From: Dactylorhiza incarnata
Lineage: Eukaryota; Streptophyta; Magnoliopsida; Asparagales; Orchidaceae
Direction: 5' to 3'
Length of the DNA: 64,000 bases
Assembly: GCA_033032865.1 (NCBI GenBank)
Contig: JAWHQI010000273.1
Span: forward strand, 1,612,001 to 1,676,000
How positions within the stretch are numbered: position 1 is the first letter of the stretch; every line of letters starts with the position of its first letter. The notes under the pieces are model-generated. The model saw only the letters and a program-made list of their open reading frames with translations. It had not been told where the DNA came from and made no database searches. Made by a program: the position numbers and the translations under genes. Shown piece by piece: positions 33,978 to 45,089 of this stretch.

Positions 33978-35319
33978 GTATAGTACTCATCTGCGGCAAG
34001 CCCGCATACACTTTATTCGATACGGGTGCCTCTCACTCGTTCGTCTCGGAAGAGTTTGTAGATAATCTGTGCCAAGTACAACACTTCGAAGGAATCTATA
34101 GGAGAGTGCGATTCCCGGATGGATCAAAAGTTTTAACAAATGCAAAGTGCAACATGAATGTGGAGATTGGAGGGGAGTTGTTCGAAGCGTCGGCGATGCT
34201 TTTGAAGATGAAGGACTTCGATCTGATCTTAGGCATGACCTGGCTACACGGGAACCATGCAAAGATTGACTGCCCGACAAGGAGGATCGTTCTAAAGCAT
34301 GAAGATGGTGAAGTAGTGATCGAAGGTACTAAATCCACCTCTCGTATCCTTTTATCATTAGTTCAGGCCATCAAGGCCCACCTGCAGGGAGACGACGTAT
34401 ATCAAGTGCTCTTCGAGGCAACGGAAGTCAAAGACTCGGTGTCAACTATCCCGGTCGTGCGGGATTTTGGCAACATATTTCTGGAAAAGATACCCGGACT
34501 ACCTCCGCACCGTGAGAAGGATTTCCAAATCCAACTGGTGTCAGGGGTTAAGCCGGTATCTAGGGCCCCCTACCGGATGGCCCCGAAGGAGCTGGTGGAG
34601 TTTCGGAGCCAGCTATAGGAGCTGGTGGAAGCAGGGTTCATTAGGCCGAGTTCCTCACCTTGGGGAGCTCCGGTGTTGTTCGTGAAGAAGAAGGATGTGA
34701 CGCTCAGATTGTGCATCGACTACAGAGCCCTGAACCGGCTGACGGTTCGGAATACGTACCCATTTCTAAGGATCGACGAGCTGTTTGACCAGCTAGAGGG
34801 AGCCCAATGCTTCTTAAAGCTGGATTTGAGGTCAGGATACTATCAGCTGAGGATCCAGGAGGAGGATATCCCGAAGACGGCTTTCAGCAGCCGATACGAA
34901 CTGTATGAGTTCACTATGATGCCGTTCAGGCTCACAAATGCACCATCAACATTTATGAGTTTGATGAACCGGGTGTTCGAGCCTTATCTCGACATCTTTG
35001 TTATTGTGTTCATTGACGACATCCTCATCTACTCGAGGACGGAGGAGGAATATGCACGGCATTTGGCACTAACCTTGGAGAAGCTTCGGAAGCATCGTCT
35101 GTATGCGAAGTTCAGCAAGTGCCAGTTTTGGCTAAAGGAGGTGGCCTTCCTTGGCCACATCATCAGTGGAGCTGGTCTAGCAGTGGACCCAGCAAAGATC
35201 CAGGCAGTATGGGATTGGCTACCGTTGAAGACGGCCACCGACGTGAGGAGTTTCTTGGGACTTGCCAGCTACTAGCGGAAGTTTGTGCATGGGTTTTCAC
35301 AGATAGCCCTCCAAATCAC
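33978..35319 (+). pseudogene. Protease and reverse transcriptase of gypsy element D (5' part)
   Basis: Retropepsin has the active-site LFDTGASHSF near 34014, followed by LILGMTWL. RT follows with APYRMAP, a stop TAG at 34616 replacing a glutamine codon, then [30 protein letters not shown] and the catalytic [10 protein letters not shown] near 35010 (both aspartates kept). The FGLTNAP block reads FRLTNAP. A TAG at 35273 interrupts SY(Y)RKF. Element C then enters at 35320. The order and motifs fit a Tekay/Del-like chromovirus, but lineage assignment needs a tree. Confidence 0.9.
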
Positions 35320-36380
35320 TGTTGGAGTTTCTGAGGTGATCTCAAAGCAATCAACAGTTAGTCTTACTGCCAACGCAATATGAGCCTATAGGGTCGCACA
35401 TAAAAGCGTTTGGAGAAGTTGGAGAAAGGATTGTGTTGGCCTTACTCATATTGGATATGAGTGGAGGACCAATCCTGTGACTGCTTGGCATTAACTTGAG
35501 AATGTCTCAAAGGGAAATCGTTTAAAGGGTTTAAACGAGTGGATTTATACTAGACAAATTCGGCTAAAGGGTTTAACCGAAATGTGTCAAATTCGGCTAA
35601 TATGATTAACCAAATTATGTTGTTTTCGACTAATGAGATTCGGCTAATGTGATTAACCGAATTGTAACAGATTCAACTAAAGGGTTTAGCCGAATCATGT
35701 CAGTTCGACGAAAGGGTTTCGCCAAATTTATATAGCCGAATTTATATAGACGAATTCGTCGAAATGGTTTCGCCGAATCTGAGTTGAATTCGGTTATAGT
35801 GATTAGTCGAATTCGGCGAATGTACATCTGGACAGAAATGTTCTGGTCTGCGGATAGCCTGATTTATGCGTTTAAGTATAAGAGGGCTTGCGATTCTAGG
35901 TTGATGTGGACTTAATCCTTTCGCGATTTAGATGAGAACGGCCGACCAGAACAGTTCTGCGCGAGGCATCTCGTTCTTCCCGTCCGCCGATCGCATTCCG
36001 CCGCCGCTAGTTGCCGTCGTCGGTCGCCGCCTCCCCTGGATCGGATCTAACAGTCCGTGGGGACGTTGGGAGCTTCCTTCTCCGACCTAGTTCTTGTACG
36101 ACAAGAAGCTAGGGTTCTTCATCGTTCATGTGGATCACTATAGAGGAGCCGACGCATTTCGGTTCTTGGAACTCAGATTTTGTCTACCCGATTTCATCTT
36201 GGAGCACCTTGGTTGAGTATTGACTCAATCCCACAAAGGTACTTTGTATTTCGATTTGCTTATTCACTTGAATCATGAAAACTGCAAGATCCGTTAGACT
36301 CTTTTAGGTTGTTCTTGTCATTATTTCCGCTGCGCATATTTGATATATCATCCCTTTCGAGGGGTATAGAAAACCCAACA
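35320..36380 (+). repeat. 5' LTR of element C
   Basis: The LTR is 1061 bp. The U3 has alternating TTCGGCTAA / TTAACCGAA and TTCGACGAA / TTCGCCGAA words (35560-35825), many able to pair. A TATA box GTATAAGAG lies at 35876-35884. The leader is GC-rich near 35940-36080. It ends GGGGTATAGAAAACCCAACA. Confidence 0.93.
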
Positions 36381-36381
36381 G

Positions 36382-36393
36382 TGGTATCAGAGC
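36382..36393 (+). other. Primer-binding site of element C
   Basis: An exact TGGTATCAGAGC one base after the 5' LTR. Confidence 0.92.
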
Positions 36394-36460
36394 TAGGTTG
36401 CGGTCGGGTGAGTTAAAATTGGGACATTCAGAAGCGTTCTAAATGCCCTAATTTATTCAG

Positions 36461-36472
36461 TGGTATCAGAGC
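36461..36472 (+). other. Second primer-binding-site-like copy in element C
   Basis: A second exact TGGTATCAGAGC, preceded by CAG like the first copy (CAG at 36458-36460, CAG at 36379-36381), 79 bp downstream of the true site. Confidence 0.7.
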
Positions 36473-37428
36473 GAGACCACCGCCAGGGACGCTGCCCCTT
36501 GGACCCGGTTAGGGGCTCTGCCCCTAAGACCCTGCCAGGGGCGCGGCCCCTTGGAACCCCGCCAGGAACGCATGTGATTGCGTTGCGATTTTCATGTTTC
36601 AGAGGTTGTTTCTCCTCTGCAGTAACCGTCCCTCAAAATGGTTTGTGAAACCAAATGTTTAGATTATTGAATCTGACATGAGAGACGAGCTTGTTTACTG
36701 CACAAGTGGATTTGCCTTGGTTATGTTCAATGCATGTAAATCTGAAGATCTAGAAGTGTTCAAGAATTCAGATTTAACCCCCTTTTATCAAACTGTTGAT
36801 AATCCTTTTATGTGCACATAGGGGATGCATTTTTTTTTCTGTATGTGCACTGTGATTAAATGTTAATCACGATTAAAATGTTAATCACTTGAAATAAAAA
36901 TCCCTTATCTAATATTAAGTATTCGGATGCCTTCCGATGGATGACACTCTTCCTGCCTCGATCGATGAAGTGTGGGCTTGCCAAAGCAAGGTGCATTAAT
37001 TTATCTTGGTAAGGGTGCGAGCGGATAATTATGATATCCCACTGTCGACATCGGGTCAAACTTAACTAGGTGACCTCAAAGGTTGAGTGCCTAGAGGCAT
37101 AGGGTTGGCATGCTCCATATGATGGATGCGAATAAAGAGTTATTCACCAACCATACAAGAGTTGCATAATGATGCAATTGACAAATGTTGTCTACCTAAA
37201 TAACCGCATTATGAGAGGAACGCCAAAGCGGACTCATTGTGTTGGTGAAATACGGATCTTGTCCACTAAGAGAGTAGCTCGCATAAACTCTCCGAATCGA
37301 TATCAAGGGTTGTTGATTTGATTAAAATAGTGGGAGCTCTTTAATAAAAGTCCTTATTAAAATATATAAAATGTATTTTGAAATATAGTACTAAAATTTC
37401 ACTTTGCAAAATTCATTGTAGAATATCC
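36473..37428 (+). other. Untranslated leader of element C
   Basis: About 950 bp lie between the primer-binding region and the gag ATG. The first 100 bp hold three GGGGC...GCCCCT hairpins (36486-36556), the best being TTAGGGGC-TCT-GCCCCTAA. The remainder is AT-rich with no recognisable ORF. Confidence 0.7.
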
Positions 37429-38259
37429 ATGGCAAGTGGATCTCACTCCACCCTGTCCCTGAGAGCTATTCTTGAGAAGGACAAGCTCAACGGGACGAAC
37501 TTCCTCGACTGGTACAGGAACCTGAGAATTGTTCTCAGGCAAGAGCGCAAGCTCTATGTCTTGGAAGATGAAGCCCCCGTAGAGCCGACCAGAAATGCTT
37601 TGAGAGCAGATAAAGATGCTTACAAGAAGTATCAAGATGATACCTTGGATGTGGAATGCCTCATGCTTGCTACCATGTCCTATGAGCTTCAGAAGAAACA
37701 CGAGAGCATGTGTGGTTATGAGATAATCGGGAACCTCAAGAAAATGTTCGAGGGGCAAGCCCGGCAAGAGAGGTTTGACATATCCAAGGCATTATTCCAG
37801 TGCAAAATGGGAGCTCGAGACTCAGTAGGGACTCACATACACAATATGATTGGGTATATCGAGAACCTTGAAAGACTGGGTTTTCCCATGGGCCAAGAGT
37901 TGGCCACGGATCTGATCCTGCAATCGTTGCCGGACAGTTATGAGCAGTTCGTCTTAAACTATATCATGAATGAAATAGAAAAGACACTGCCCGAGCTCCT
38001 TGGCATGTTGAGAACTGCCGAGAATAACATGAAAAAGGTCAAGCGTGCCAGCCCCATATTGATGGTGCATAAGAGCAAGGGCAAGTCCAAGGGATCTAAG
38101 AAGACAAAGATTGGATCTAAGTCTCCTCTTGATCCCAAGTCTTCTGCACTGAAAAGGAAAGGTTTGGATAAGGAAGGGAAGTGCCACCATTGTGGTTAGG
38201 CAGGACACTGGAGGAGGAACTGTCCTCAGTATCTAGAAGATCTGCAGAAGAAGAAGGGA
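37429..38259 (+). pseudogene. Gag of element C
   Basis: The ATG at 37429 (CCATGG context) starts MASGSHSTLSLRAILEKDKL, with LNGTNFLDWYRNLRIVLRQE and a UBN2-type capsid region to about residue 215. A basic linker leads to a CCHC knuckle, CHHCG then GHWRRNC. A TAG at 38197-38199 falls inside the knuckle, replacing one codon between the two halves; the reading continues in the same frame afterwards. The upstream in-frame ATG at 37378 has poorer context, so I prefer 37429. Confidence 0.88.
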
Positions 38260-41200
38260 AGTATGACTTCCGCTTCAGGTATTTTCATTATAGAAATAAA
38301 CCTTTCTGCTCCTTCATCCTGGGTATTGGATACCGGATGTGGTTCTCACATTTGTATAAATGTGTAGGAACTGAGAAGGAGAAGAATGCTGGGTAAAGGA
38401 GAGGTAGACCTGTGCGTTGGAAATGGAGCAAGAGTTGCTGTCGTTGCCGTAGGATTGTATCGTCTTTCTTTGCCCACAGGGCTTGTAATAGAACTAGATA
38501 ATTGTTATTATGTTCCTGCCATAACTAGAAATATTATTTCTATTTCATGTTTGGACATGATTGGTTTTTCTTTCGTAATTAAGAACAATTGTTGTTCTAT
38601 TTATAAGAATGATGTTTGTTATGGCGTTGCCCAAATGTTTAATGGTTTATATGTTTTGAACTTAGACCATCCGATCTATAACATAGAAAATACTAAAAGA
38701 CTAAAAACAGATGATTCGAATCCTACGTACCTTTGGCATTGTCATTTAGGCCATATAAACGAGAAACGCATATCCAAGCTCCATAAAGATGGACTACTGG
38801 ACTCATTTGATTATGAATCATTTGAGAGATGCGAGTCATGTTTATTAGGTAAGATGACGAAAGCTCCTTTCACTAGTTGTAATGAGAGGGCTAATGATCT
38901 CTTGGGTATAATACATAGTGATGTATGCAGACCCATGAGTTCTATGGCTAGAGGTGGGTTCTACTACTTCGTTACATTTACTGATTATTACAGTAGATAC
39001 GGATATGTGTTTCTTATGAAGAACAAATCCGAGACCTTTGAAAAGTTCAAAGTGTTTAAAAATGAAGTGGACAACCAACTGGGAAAAAGGATAAAAGGAC
39101 TCAGATCTGATCGAGGTGGCGAATATCTGAGTCATGAGTTTCGTGATCATCTGAAAGAGTGTGGTATTGTATCACATCTCACTCCACCCGGAACACCTCA
39201 GCATAATGGTGTTTCTGAGAGGAGGAATCGTACCTTGTTAGACATGGTGCGATCGATGATGAGTCATGCAGATTTGCCCGTTTCCTTTTGGGGTTTTGCT
39301 TTAGAGACTGCTGCTTTCACACTAAATCGAGTTCTAACGAAAACGGTTCTAAATACACCATATGAAATATGGACTGGGAAGCATCCTAGTATGTCGTTCA
39401 TCAAGATTTGGGGTTGTGAGGCATACGTGCGATGTCAAATGCCTGACAAGCTGGAACTCAAATCGGATAAATGTTATCTCGTGGGGTATCCTAGGGAAAT
39501 CAAAGGATATTACTTCTACTTGCCTTCCAAGGGCAAAGAGTTTGTCGCAAGGATTGGCGTCTTTTTGGAGAAAGAGTTCTTATCCAGAAAGACTGCAAAG
39601 GTAGAACTTGAAGAAGTTCAAGAGCCACAAACAATGAACGAACCGGAACTAGAACCTGAGCAAGGACTACAAGAAGTTGTAGCTGGAGAGCCTGCTCAAG
39701 AAACACAAGTCCTACGTAGATCTGGTAGACCAAGATTTGAGCCTGAGAGATATGGATTTCTCATGACTCAAATAGGTAATGTGTTGCTTATGGATCATGA
39801 TGATGAGCCTGCAACCTACCAAGAGGCTATGAATGGACCTGACTTCGAGAAGTGGCTCGAGGCCATGAAATCTGAAATGGACTCCATGTACACAAACCAA
39901 GTTTGGACCTTGGTGGAACCACCTGAAGGGGTACGACCCATAGGGTGTAAGTGGGTCTTCAAGAAGAAGACCGACATGGATGGGAATGTACAGACATTCA
40001 AAGTCCGGCTGGTGGCTAAAGGTTTCAGGCAAATTCATGGTGTTGACTATGATGAGGCCTTTCCCCTGTGGCCATGGTCAAGTCCATCAGAAATCTACTT
40101 GCTGTTGCTGCGTATTATGACTACGAGATCTGGCAAATGGATGTCAAAATGGCTTTCCTTAAAGGAAACCTCCTTGAGGAAGTGTATATGACACAACCCA
40201 AGGGTTTTGTATCTCCAGATGAAGCCACTAAAATATGCAAGTTAAATCGATCCATTTATGGATTGAAACAGGCTTCTCGAAGTTGGAATCTACGTTTTGA
40301 TGAGAAAATCAAAGAGTTTGGTTTCATCAAGAACGAAGATGAGCCTTGTGTTTACAAGAAGATTAGTGGGAGCATTGTTGTCTTCCTGATATTGTATGTA
40401 GATGACATACTGTTGATCGGGAATGACATTCCGACCCTGCAAGTTGTTAAGAACAACCTAGGGAAGTGCTTTTCTATGAAAGACTTGGGCGAAGCGACTT
40501 ATATACTTGGTATTAAGATCTATAGAGATAGATCGAAGAAGTTGCTGGGTTTGACCCAAAGTACATACATTGAGAAGGTGTTGAAATGGTTCAACATGCT
40601 TGAGTCCAAGAAGGGATTCTAACCCATGTCTCATGGTGTGAGTCTCTCTGCGGACCAATGTCCAAAATCTTTGGAAGATAAGGACCGCATGAAGTTGATT
40701 CCATATGCTTCGGCAATTGGATCAATCATGTATGCAATGTTATGTACTCGACCCGATGTCTCATATGCTTTAAGCATGACTAGCAAGTATCAGTCTGATC
40801 TGGGTGATGGTCACTGGATAGCAGTCAAGAATATCCTAAAGTACTTGAGAAGGACTAATGATACATTCTTGGTGTTTGGTGGAGAGGGAGAGCTCGTTGT
40901 AAAGGGTTACACAGATGCAAGCTTCCAGACTGACAGAGATGACTAAATGTCACAGTCAGGTTTTATGTTTTGTCTTAATGGAGGAGCTGTAAGCTGGAAG
41001 AGTTCCAAGTAAGAGACAGTTGCTGATTCTACGACTGAGGCCGAGTATATCGCTGCAGCGAATGCGGCGAAGGAGGCTGTATGGATTAGGAAATTCATCA
41101 GCGAGCTTGATGTAGTTCCTAGCATTGTTGATCCCGTTGTTCTCTACTATGACAACAACGGTTCAAATGCACAAGCTAAGGAACCTAGATCTCATCAACG

Positions 41201-41384
41201 CTCCAAGCACATACTTTGGCGCTTCCATCTTATTTGAGAAATTGTCGATCGAGGAGATGTGAGCATATGCAGAGTACCGACTGAATAAAATATAGCGGAT
41301 CCACTGACAAAGCCTCTTGCGCAAAAGAAGCATGATGGTCATGTTAGATCAATGGGTATTAGATACCTGAATGATTATCTTTAG
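38260..41384 (+). pseudogene. Pol of element C (protease, integrase, RT, RNase H)
   Basis: Protease WVLDTGCGSHIC lies near 38320 with its aspartate kept; a stop follows near 38367. Integrase (38386 onward) keeps the WHCHLGH...CESCLLGK zinc ligands and all three catalytic acids (HSDV, RSDRGGEY, NGVSERRNR). One lost T near 40068 shifts the frame into RT, which has QMDVKMAFLKG and an intact YVDDILLIG. Further stops lie at 40620, 40944, 41010, 41236 and 41286. RNase H has DSTTEAEYIAA, and the protein ends after TKPL at 41384. It is the least damaged copia pol in the window. Confidence 0.93.
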
Positions 41385-41848
41385 TGGGAGCCTTGTGGAT
41401 TGCATATTTGTTGGTTGTTTGTTCATTGGATGAATTGTAATATGTACTATGTATTTCTTTTTATATTTATGGTCAGTTCTTTTATTATGTCATTTATATC
41501 TATCTGATAAGATTAATTAGCATAATAAATGCCCTTAGAGTGTTTGCTTCCATAGGAATTCAAGTACGTGACTTGAATATGAGAGCCTATGTTTATAAGA
41601 AGCTTCATTCTTAAATGGCCCCTGGTCGAAGTATCATCTTAGAAGCTAAGGGCGATGATGATACATTGAGACTAGCATGTGCGTTGACTGATGACCGGTT
41701 CTCATAGGTCATGATATTGTGATATCAAGTCATCACATGGGTACTTGTTGAGAACAAGTTGTACTGGACAGACCCCCCCATGAGACTACTTTGTGGATAG
41801 TTATATGAACGTGTCACGAGTAGTTCTCATCTGACAATGGTGTTTGTA
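41385..41848 (+). other. 3' untranslated part of element C, truncated
   Basis: Non-coding sequence that follows the pol stop in C. No polypurine tract is visible before it ends at 41848, where gypsy D sequence begins abruptly. Confidence 0.7.
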
Positions 41849-42160
41849 GTTCATTGACGACATCCTCATCTACTCGAGGACGGAGGAGGAATATGCACGG
41901 CATTTGGCACTAACCTTGGAGAAGCTTCGGAAGCATCGTCTGTATGCGAAGTTCAGCAAGTGCCAGTTTTGGCTAAAGGAGGTGGCCTTCCTTGGCCACA
42001 TCATCAGTGGAGCTGGTCTAGCAGTGGACCCAGCAAAGATCCAGGCAGTATGGGATTGGCTACCGTTGAAGACGGCCACCGACGTGAGGAGTTTCTTGGG
42101 ACTTGCCAGCTACTAGCGGAAGTTTGTGCATGGGTTTTCACAGATAGCCCTCCAAATCAC
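41849..42160 (+). repeat. Duplicated piece of gypsy D RT within element C
   Basis: 312 bp identical by eye to 35008-35319, from the VFIDD codons to the ATCAC target site. The identity continues without a break into the first 262 bp of the LTR (574 bp in total, offset 6841). The preceding base differs (A at 41848, T at 35007). Confidence 0.95.
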
Positions 42161-43222
42161 TGTTGGAGTTTCTGAGGTGATCTCAAAGCAATCAACAGTT
42201 AGTCTTACTGCCAACGCAATATGAGCCTATAGGGTCGCACATAAAAGCGTTTGGAGAAGTTGGAGAAAGGATTGTGTTGGCCTTACTCATATTGGATATG
42301 AGTGGAGGACCAATCCTGTGACTGCTTGGCATTAACTTGAGAATGTCTCAAAGGGAAATCGTTTAAAGGGTTTAAACGAGTGGATTTATACTAGACAAAT
42401 TCGGCTAAAGGGTTTAACCGAACTGTGTCAAATTCGGGTAATGTGATTAACCGAATTATGTTGTTTTCGACTAATGAGATTCGGCTAATGTTATTAACCG
42501 AATTATAACAGATTGGACTAAAGGGTTTCGCCGAATCATGTCAGTTCGACGAAAGGGTTTCGCCGAATTTTTATAGCCAAATTTATATAGACGAATTCGT
42601 CGAAATGGTTTCGCAGAGTCTGAGTCGAATTTGGTTATAGTGATTAGTCGAATTCGGCGAATATACATCTGGACAGAAATGTTCTGGTCTGCGGATAGCC
42701 TGATTTATGCGTTTAAGTATAAGAGGGCTTGCGATTATAGGTTGATGTGGACTTAATCCTTTCGCGATTTAGACGAGAACGGCCGACCGGAACAGCTCCG
42801 CCCGAGGGCATCTCGTTCTTCCCGTCCACCGATTGCATTCCGCCGCCGCTAGTCGCCGCCGTCGGTCGCCGCCTCCCCTGGATCGGATCTAGCAGTCCGT
42901 GGCCACATTGGGAGCTTCCTTCTCCGACCTAGTTCTTGTACGACAAGAAGCTAGGGTTCTTCATCGTTCGTGTGGATCGCTGTAGAGGAGCCGATGCATT
43001 TCGGTTCTTGGAACTCAGATTTTGTCTACCCGATTTCATCTTGGAGCACCTTGGTTGAGTATTGACTCAATCCCGCAAAGGTACTTTGTATTTCGATTTG
43101 CTTATTCACTTGAATCATGAAAACCGCAAGATCCGTTAGTCTCTTTTGGGTTGTTCTTGTCTTTATTTCCGCTGCGCATATTTGATATGTCATCCCTTTC
43201 GAGGGGTATAGAAAACCCAACA
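42161..43222 (+). repeat. 3' LTR of element C
   Basis: Matches the 5' LTR. No difference was seen to 42422; the first mismatch is at 42423 (A at 35582), and mismatches are then frequent. It ends AAACCCAACA before the ATCAC duplication. Confidence 0.94.
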
Positions 43223-43227
43223 ATCAC

Positions 43228-44885
43228 ATCCCTGACAAAAAAGGATGCTGCTTTTACATGGACGCCGTAGTGTGAGGCGGCCTTCCAGGAGCTGAAGGGT
43301 CGACTTACTATGGCCCACATCCTTGCCCTTCCGGCGGGGAGGGAAGGATTTCAGGTGTACACGGATGCGGCTTATCAGGGATGGGAGCCGTTCTGATGTA
43401 GAGCGGGCACGTGATAGCTTACGCCTCTCGTTAGTTGAAGAATCACGAGTGGAATTACCTGGTGCATGACTTAGAGATGGGAGCAGTTCTGTTTTATCTC
43501 AAGATCTGGCGACACTATCTCTACAGTGTCCACTGCGACATATTCTCAGATCACAAGAATCTGAAGTACGTATATACGCAGAAGGAGCTGAACATCCGGC
43601 AGAGGCGATGGGTGGAGTTCTTATCAGATTATCAGTAAACGATGCATTACCACCCAGGGAAGGCGAACGTAGTAGCGTATGCTCTTAGCAGAAGAGCTAC
43701 CACGTCAGGAGCGGAGCCCAAACTGATGGCCATGGAGCTAGTATGAATGTTCGAGGACATGCAGATCTCCTTAGTATCCGAGGACGATCCGAAACTATAC
43801 GAGGAGTATTTAGCTGCGGTGAGTACCACTTATGACATTCGAGAGCGCATCAGGGATGGGCAGAGGCAGGATGCCAAGATAGAGCCGATTTTCAGAGCCT
43901 TGGAGGCAGGCTCAGCTGCAGACTAATCGTTGAAGGATGGCCTATTGTGTTTTAGAGGCCGAATGTATATACCGGCAGGGAGCCAGATTCGGGAGGACAT
44001 TATGACAGAGGCTCACTGTAGAACATACTCCGTACACCTAGGTATCACCAAGATGACAGCGGATCTGAAGAGGACTATGTACTGGCCGGGTATGAAGAAA
44101 GACATCACCTACTTTGTGACCCACTACGAGTATTTCCAACTCGTGAAGGCGGAGTGCCGAAACCCAGCCGGATTATTACAGCCGCTCCCGGTACCAGAGT
44201 GGAAGTTTGACGACATCGCTATGGACTTTATACACAGTCTTCCCCGATCTCGTGCGGGAAATGACTCGATTTGGGTGATCGTCGACAGATTGATGAAGGT
44301 GGCCAAGTTCATTCCAGTCAGGAAGGACGATCCGGTCGGTGTTTTGGTACGGAGCTTCGTAGAGCAGTTTGTTCGATATCATGGTGTGCCGAGGACGATC
44401 GTGTTGGATCGAGATGGATGATTTACGTCGAGGGAGTGGAGAGCAGTGTAGGCCTACCTAGGCACCTGGTTGACTTTTAGTACGACTTTCAACCCCCAGA
44501 CAGACGGGCAAACAGAGCGTACCAACCGAACCTTTGAGGATCTTCTACGCCTTTGCATTTTGGATCGCGGGGAGCCATGGGAGAGATTGTTACCATTAGT
44601 CGAGTTCTCATACAACAACAGTCACCAGCTAGCATAGGCAGGGCACCTTACGAGGCTATATACAGACGGAGGTGCAGGACACCATTGTCTTGGATTCAGG
44701 ATGAGGATCCCAAGGAACTTGGCTCAGAGTTCGTCGAGGACATGAAGGCTCAGGTGAGGCTGATTCGAGATAGGATGCTGGAGGCCCAGAGCAGGCATGT
44801 CAAGTATTACGATACAGGTCATAATATGGTAGAGTTCCAGGTGGGAGATGGGGTCTTACACTCTAAGGGACCCCTGATGGGTTAG
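43228..44885 (+). pseudogene. RNase H and integrase of gypsy element D (3' part)
   Basis: Reading resumes as LTKKDAAFTW after element C. RNase H pieces (YTDAAYQG, the DHKNLKY block near 43550, RRWVEFL) are in two frames. Integrase (43930-44421) has HLGITKM and WPGMKKDI, but the second cysteine pair reads YEYF, so zinc binding is lost. Catalytic AMDFIHSLP and VLDRDG are present, followed by a stop at 44419. NPQTDGQTERTNRT and the VEFSYNNS region follow in broken frames, then FQVGDGV near 44835. A chromodomain is not recognisable. Confidence 0.88.
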
Positions 44886-45089
44886 GAATATTATGGTGGG
44901 GTCAAAGTATCAAGGTGAGGCCCTAAAGTCCAACCCTAGGCTTGGTGACTGAGAATTGCTATTTGCAGACCACTGTGGTTTTCCCCCTTCTTGCCTAAGT
45001 TCACATGGTCTTTGAGCTTCTTAGGGTTTTGTCATGTCTGAGTCATGACAAAACCATCTTAGGGGTTTAGTTGTTTGAGGGATGTTACA
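44886..45089 (+). other. Right end of the composite insertion
   Basis: About 200 bp of non-coding DNA ending GGGATGTTACA, a plausible gypsy LTR terminus, next to CATGA. It includes GTCATG...CATGAC (45033-45050), a small inverted repeat. Most of a 3' LTR for D is missing. Confidence 0.45.

Larger units (their letters stand above)
35320..43222 (+). mobile_element. Element C: copia element inserted in gypsy D, rearranged at its 3' end
   Basis: The target duplication ATCAC is perfect (35315-35319 and 43223-43227). LTRs of 1061 and 1062 bp run TGTTGGAGTTT...AAACCCAACA. The interior codes gag-pol in copia order with several stops and one RT frameshift. Upstream of the 3' LTR there is no polypurine tract; instead 312 bp of gypsy D RT sequence precede it (41849-42160). 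The two LTRs are identical for the first 262 bp and clearly diverged afterwards. Confidence 0.95.
11563..45089 (+). mobile_element. Composite insertion splitting H ORF3 (G repeats, gypsy D, with B, E and C nested)
   Basis: The left edge reads TGTAAGACCCC after CATCA (11558-11562). The right edge reads GGGATGTTACA before CATGA (45090-45094). With the 33.5 kb removed and one target copy kept, the ORF3 reading continues in frame. The termini are near-inverted (TGTAAGACCCC against TGTAACATCCC), as expected of gypsy LTR ends. The interior has two direct copies of the left terminus (11563 and 31727) and then D gag-pol on the plus strand. It may be one rearranged gypsy element or several; I cannot separate these. 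Confidence 0.6.

Noticed and set aside
35008..35319. Gypsy fragment upstream of the C 3' LTR as a sequence transduced by element C before insertion
   Set aside because: The copy is identical to the local 5' flank, is contiguous with an identical LTR start, and ends at this locus's own target site, so local duplication after insertion is simpler.
44850..44860. GGGGTCTTACA as a possible right end of the G repeat
   Set aside because: It lies within the D integrase C-terminal reading (FQVGDGV), is not followed by a CATCA-like target copy, and the frame-restoring junction is at 45089/45090 instead.
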